A stretch of 64,000 bases of DNA from Herpetosiphon sp042688385 (GTDB taxonomy: Bacteria > Chloroflexota > Chloroflexia > Chloroflexales > Herpetosiphonaceae): positions 186,001-250,000 of the forward strand of contig NZ_JBHUPY010000001.1 of NCBI RefSeq assembly GCF_042688385.1, given 5' to 3'. The notes below the pieces were generated by a model. That model was given only the letters and a program-made list of their open reading frames with translations. It ran no database searches and was not told the origin of the DNA. A program made the position numbers and the translations under genes. Shown here piece after piece: positions 61,227 to 64,000 of the stretch (positions are counted from its first letter, which is position 1; every line of letters starts with the position of its first letter).

Positions 61227-62477
61227 ATGATTGAAACCACAATGGCAACCGCCCAGCGCCAATTTGATATTGCCGCTGAATTGCTGGACTTGGAACCGGA
61301 AGTTCGGGATTTGTTGCGCTCGCCCCGGCGTGAGTTGATCGTCCATTTTCCGGTCAAGTTGGATAACGGTCGGGTGCGCAATTTAACTGGCTATCGCGTG
61401 CACCACAATATTACTCGTGGCCCAACCCTTGGTGGCTTGCGCTTGCAATCGGCAGCGACGCTCGAAGAAATGCAAGCCCTCGCCATGTGGATGACTTGGA
61501 GTTGTGCAATTGTGCAAATTCCCTATGGCGGAGCCAAAGGGGCGATTGTTTGTGACCATCGCGAGCTAAGCAGCGGCGAATTAGAGCGGATTATTCGGCG
61601 TTATGTGACCGAAATTACCCCCTTGATTGGTGCTGAACGCGATGTGATGATGCCTGATCTCAACACCAACGAGCAAACCATGGCCTGGGTGATGGATACC
61701 TATTCCATGCATCATGGCTATACCATGCCCTCGGTGGCAACGGGCAAGCCGGTTCAAGTTGGTGGCTCGCAAGGCCATGGCCAAGGAACCGCCCGTGGTT
61801 TGTGCTATACCGTGCGTCAAGCAGCCAGCAAAATTGGCCTCGATTTGGCAGGCGCGCGGGTGGTGATGCAAGGTTCTGGCACAACTGGGCGCTTGGTCTT
61901 GCAATTTTTGGCTGAAATGGGCTGCCAGATTATCGCTGCTAGCGACGATAACACCGGCGTGGTTGCCGAAACTGAGGCTGGAATTGATGTTGCAGCGTTG
62001 ATTGAGCATCGGCGCACAACCGATGGCGTGGCCAATTTGGCTGGCACAAAGCCAATTAGCCACAACGAATTGCTCGAATTGCCATGCGATATTCTGGTGC
62101 TGGCAGCAGGCCAAAATGACATTAGCGGGGCCAATGCAGGCCGCGTGCAAGCCAAAATTGTGGTTGAGCTGGCTAATGGCCCAATTACGCCAACTGGCGA
62201 CTCGATTCTAGCCAACAAAAATATTATGGTTGTGCCCGATATTCTGGCCAACGCAGGCGGGATTGTCGTTTCGTACTTCGAATGGGTCCAAGGCTTGCAA
62301 GAGTTTTTCTGGACTGAGCGCGAGGTGCATGGCGAATTATCAACGACCATGGAACGCGCCTTTAACGAGGTCTTTACGGTTGCCCAAGAGCGCTTTGTGC
62401 CCTTGCGCACGGCAGCCTACTTGCTCGCCGTTGATCGGGTCGTGCGCGCGATGGCGATGCGTGGGATTTATCCGTAG
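61227..62477 (+). CDS. gdhA: Glu/Leu/Phe/Val dehydrogenase, glutamate-type
   Basis: NAD(P)-dependent oxidative deamination of glutamate to 2-oxoglutarate and ammonia, or the reverse. 416 residues, hexameric-type length. N-terminal substrate domain with HHNITRGPTLGGLRLQ, MTWSCAIVQIPYGGAKGAI (catalytic Lys in GGAKG) and MMPDLNTNEQTM (catalytic Asp); NAD domain with VVMQGSGTTGRLVLQFLAEMG (usual GxGxxG) and VVPDILANAGGIVVSYFEWVQ. Glutamate is favoured by length and motif, but leucine or phenylalanine cannot be excluded. GAGGAG lies eight bases before the ATG. Confidence 0.92.
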   Translation: MIETTMATAQRQFDIAAELLDLEPEVRDLLRSPRRELIVHFPVKLDNGRVRNLTGYRVHHNITRGPTLGGLRLQSAATLEEMQALAMWMTWSCAIVQIPYGGAKGAIVCDHRELSSGELERIIRRYVTEITPLIGAERDVMMPDLNTNEQTMAWVMDTYSMHHGYTMPSVATGKPVQVGGSQGHGQGTARGLCYTVRQAASKIGLDLAGARVVMQGSGTTGRLVLQFLAEMGCQIIAASDDNTGVVAETEAGIDVAALIEHRRTTDGVANLAGTKPISHNELLELPCDILVLAAGQNDISGANAGRVQAKIVVELANGPITPTGDSILANKNIMVVPDILANAGGIVVSYFEWVQGLQEFFWTEREVHGELSTTMERAFNEVFTVAQERFVPLRTAAYLLAVDRVVRAMAMRGIYP

Positions 62478-62519
62478 TAGTTGGGGATTGGGGATCTTTC
62501 AAGGGTATGCTATAAAGTT

Positions 62520-62652
62520 CCCTCACCCCCCAGCCCCCTCTCCCGTGGCGCGGGCGAGGGGCTTTAACGGTGGTTTTCTCATAATTCGTGAGCATTCTAC
62601 TGGTGCTCCCCCTCTCCCGCGTTCAGTAGGAGAGGGGGCTGGGGGGTGAGGG
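62520..62652. mobile_element. MITE-like element with 24-bp terminal inverted repeats (family copy c)
   Basis: 133-bp GC-rich non-coding element. Bases 62520-62543 are the exact inverse of 62629-62652 (24 bp, starting CCCTCACCCCCCAGCC). Parts of it recur at 14986-15105 and 37133-37227, always between genes. It has no ORF, as expected of a non-autonomous MITE or a compound REP element. No clear target-site duplication was seen. Confidence 0.6.
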
Positions 62653-62719
62653 AATGCCACCAGTTTTCAAGCTACTCAACCATTAGATCTATGTTTTCTG
62701 TACTATCATGAGCGATAAG

Positions 62720-62758
62720 TAATGAATTCATCCTTCATCCCTCATCGCTCATCCTTAC
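62720..62758. repeat. Short heptad repeat tract before scpA
   Basis: AATTCATCCTTCATCCCTCATCGCTCATCCTT: period-7 CATCCTT-type units, read here as CATCCTT, CATCCCT, CATCGCT, CATCCTT, ending four bases before the scpA start codon. It takes the place where a ribosome-binding site would be. Confidence 0.6.
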
Positions 62759-62762
62759 AACG

Positions 62763-63545
62763 ATGCCATTAGCAAGCCACCACCCATATACGTTGCAACT
62801 GCCCGAATTTGCTGGCCCGTTGGATCTGCTGTTGCGCTTGATTGAGCGCGAAGAATTGGCGATCACGGCGATTTCGTTGGCGACGGTAGCCGACCAATAT
62901 TTGGCTCATGTGCGGGCGATGAGCGACCCCGACCCGCTGACAGTTGCCGATTTTTTGGCTTTGGCAGCCCAATTATTGTTGATTAAATCGCGGGCTTTGT
63001 TGCCCCGCCGCGAGCCGCCGCCAGCCCCACCAGAAGAAGATGTAGCCGAACAATTGGCTCAACGCTTGCGCGAATATCAACAATTTAAGCAAGCTGCAAG
63101 CAAATTGCGCGAATGGGAAAGCGCTGGTTTGCGAGTTTGGGAACGAGTGGCACTACCGCCGCAGCCAGATTTGCCAGCACCTCAGTTGGCAGTGCATAAA
63201 TTGAGCGCCTTAGTCAATGCTTTATCGCGCCGTTTAAGCCTGATTGAGCGCGAAACACCACCAATTCCTATTCCCAAAGCCAAAGTTATTACAATTGCCG
63301 AAATGGCCGAATTGATTGGCGAGCGTTTGCAACGCCAACGCTATGTGGCGTTTGATGATTTGCTGAGCCTTGCAACGACCCGTAGCGAAGTGATTGTTGC
63401 TCTGTGGACTGTTTTGGAGCTTGCCAAGCGCGAAATTATCAATGTTGAACAAGACGAACTGTTCGATTTGATCAATCTCTCGCGCGGCGCATGCTTCGGC
63501 GAACGGTTGACCGAAAGTATGCAGGACGAAGAGCATAGAACATAG
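62763..63545 (+). CDS. scpA: Segregation and condensation protein A
   Basis: Kleisin subunit that bridges the SMC dimer for chromosome compaction and segregation. 260 residues. N-terminal FAGPLDLLLRLIEREELAI and DFLALAAQLLLIKSRALLP (SMC neck binding); acidic Pro-rich middle; C-terminal winged helix with FDDLLSLATTRSEVIVALWT and LELAKREIINVEQDELF for the SMC head. The last residues (EEHRT) and the stop codon are supplied by an AGCATAG/AACATAG repeat that runs on for 30 bases. No ribosome-binding site is visible; heptad repeats come right up to the ATG. scpB is not seen downstream. Confidence 0.92.
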   Translation: MPLASHHPYTLQLPEFAGPLDLLLRLIEREELAITAISLATVADQYLAHVRAMSDPDPLTVADFLALAAQLLLIKSRALLPRREPPPAPPEEDVAEQLAQRLREYQQFKQAASKLREWESAGLRVWERVALPPQPDLPAPQLAVHKLSALVNALSRRLSLIERETPPIPIPKAKVITIAEMAELIGERLQRQRYVAFDDLLSLATTRSEVIVALWTVLELAKREIINVEQDELFDLINLSRGACFGERLTESMQDEEHRT

Positions 63546-63800
63546 AGCATAGAACATAGATAGAATCGAAGTCAGAAATCAAAAGTCAAAAGTCAAAAGT
63601 CAGAAGTCAAAAATCAAAAGCCAAAAGCCAATAGCCCTTCGTGCAATTCGTGTAATTCGTGGCTAACATGCTCTTCGTGCGCTTTGCGGTTTCATTTTTT
63701 AACGCAGAGGCGCAGAGAAATGAGGATGAAAATCAAAATTCAGAAATCAAAAACCAATAGCCAATAGCCCTTCGTGTCCCTTCGCGTTCTTCGCGGTTAT
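63530..63800. repeat. Composite heptad-periodic repeat block
   Basis: Runs of AGCATAG/AACATAG, then AAAAGTC (three exact and several degenerate copies), CAATAGCC-type units, and CTTCGTG/AATTCGTG units of period 8-9. Same sub-families as at 26683-26973. Non-coding apart from the scpA stop. Confidence 0.7.
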
Positions 63801-63923
63801 TGACACCTGACCCCTCGCAATACCGCCTGCTTGCAAGCATCGTGTATAATAGGCCGCAGTACTTGTTAATGGTTTTTTGAGCCTTGCTGCTGGCTTGCGG
63901 CTTAACTGCATGGGAGGCCAACG
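63546..63923. other. Gap between scpA and the right-edge gene
   Basis: 378 bp; the first ~255 are heptad repeats. After them TATAAT at 63845-63850 is a likely -10 for the right-edge gene, with no good -35. Confidence 0.45.
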
Positions 63924-64000
63924 ATGAGCCGGTTATCGCCCTCTGTCCTCGTGATTATCCTGCTGGTAAGCTGTTTATTTATTTATATCGGGCCAGCTCA
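63924..64000 (+). CDS. Truncated gene at window edge, secreted or membrane N-terminus
   Basis: Only 25 codons are present: a short polar start (MSRLSPS) then a hydrophobic helix (VLVIILLVSCLFIYIGPA), that is, a signal peptide or membrane anchor. GGGAGG lies six bases before the ATG. Nothing can be said about the product. Confidence 0.6.
   Translation, partial: MSRLSPSVLVIILLVSCLFIYIGPA

Noticed and set aside
63570..63640. Regular AAAAGTC repeats as a possible CRISPR array
   Set aside because: The unit is only 7 bases with no unique spacers; these are simple heptad repeats, and no cas genes are near.

Overview
The window looks like a chromosomal segment of a Chloroflexota bacterium, most likely Herpetosiphon or a close relative. 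This is inference from gene content: class II HMG-CoA reductase (mevalonate pathway), a dcw cluster with the order seen here, lipoprotein-rich surface genes, about 50% GC, and heptad-periodic repeats between genes. No rRNA or tRNA gene, CRISPR array or transposase gene was recognised.

Layout. 1-3.5 kb: the end of a subtilisin-like protease and two tandem paralogous secreted proteins, all carrying the same duplicated ~95-residue module. 3.8-7 kb: mvaA converging on accDA. 7-11.5 kb: a small membrane protein, a nucleotidyltransferase, a GNAT N-acyltransferase paired with an LpxL-like acyltransferase, and an AlbA_2 regulator. 11.7-14.9 kb: a one-polypeptide restriction-modification enzyme. 15.1-19.1 kb (minus strand): a WXG100-like protein-glutaminase gene broken by two in-frame stops, followed by five tandem paralogous lipoprotein genes, one of them frameshifted. 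19.4-21.8 kb: dnaB carrying a 148-residue mini-intein, and rplI. 22.2-30.4 kb: a PAS-STAS sensor, an HD-domain protein without a normal start codon, small genes, and a hybrid histidine kinase.

30.7-51.5 kb is a nearly complete division and cell wall (dcw) cluster on the plus strand: mraZ-rsmH-ftsL-ftsI-murF-mraY-murD-[rhomboid]-ftsW-murG-[CvpA-like]-murC-[TPR]-murB-ddl-ftsQ-sbp-ftsA-ftsZ. It starts with a sigma70-type promoter directly followed by three 10-bp-spaced MraZ boxes, and has a second promoter before ftsA. murE is absent, three non-canonical genes are inserted, and ftsW and murG overlap by 317 bp in different frames. 51.6-60.2 kb: an oligopeptide ABC transporter (oppA, oppBCDF) behind a near-consensus promoter, plus a second binding protein. 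60.2-64 kb: a membrane protein, a glutamate-type dehydrogenase, scpA and a truncated gene at the edge.

The best candidate for an undescribed system is the 15.1-19.1 kb locus: a deamidase-toxin-like gene, now apparently dead, immediately upstream of a five-copy lipoprotein array that could be its immunity set. The ftsW/murG overlap, the intergenic heptad repeats, and a MITE-like element with 24-bp terminal inverted repeats are the next most notable. All family assignments were made by reading motifs; no database search was run.
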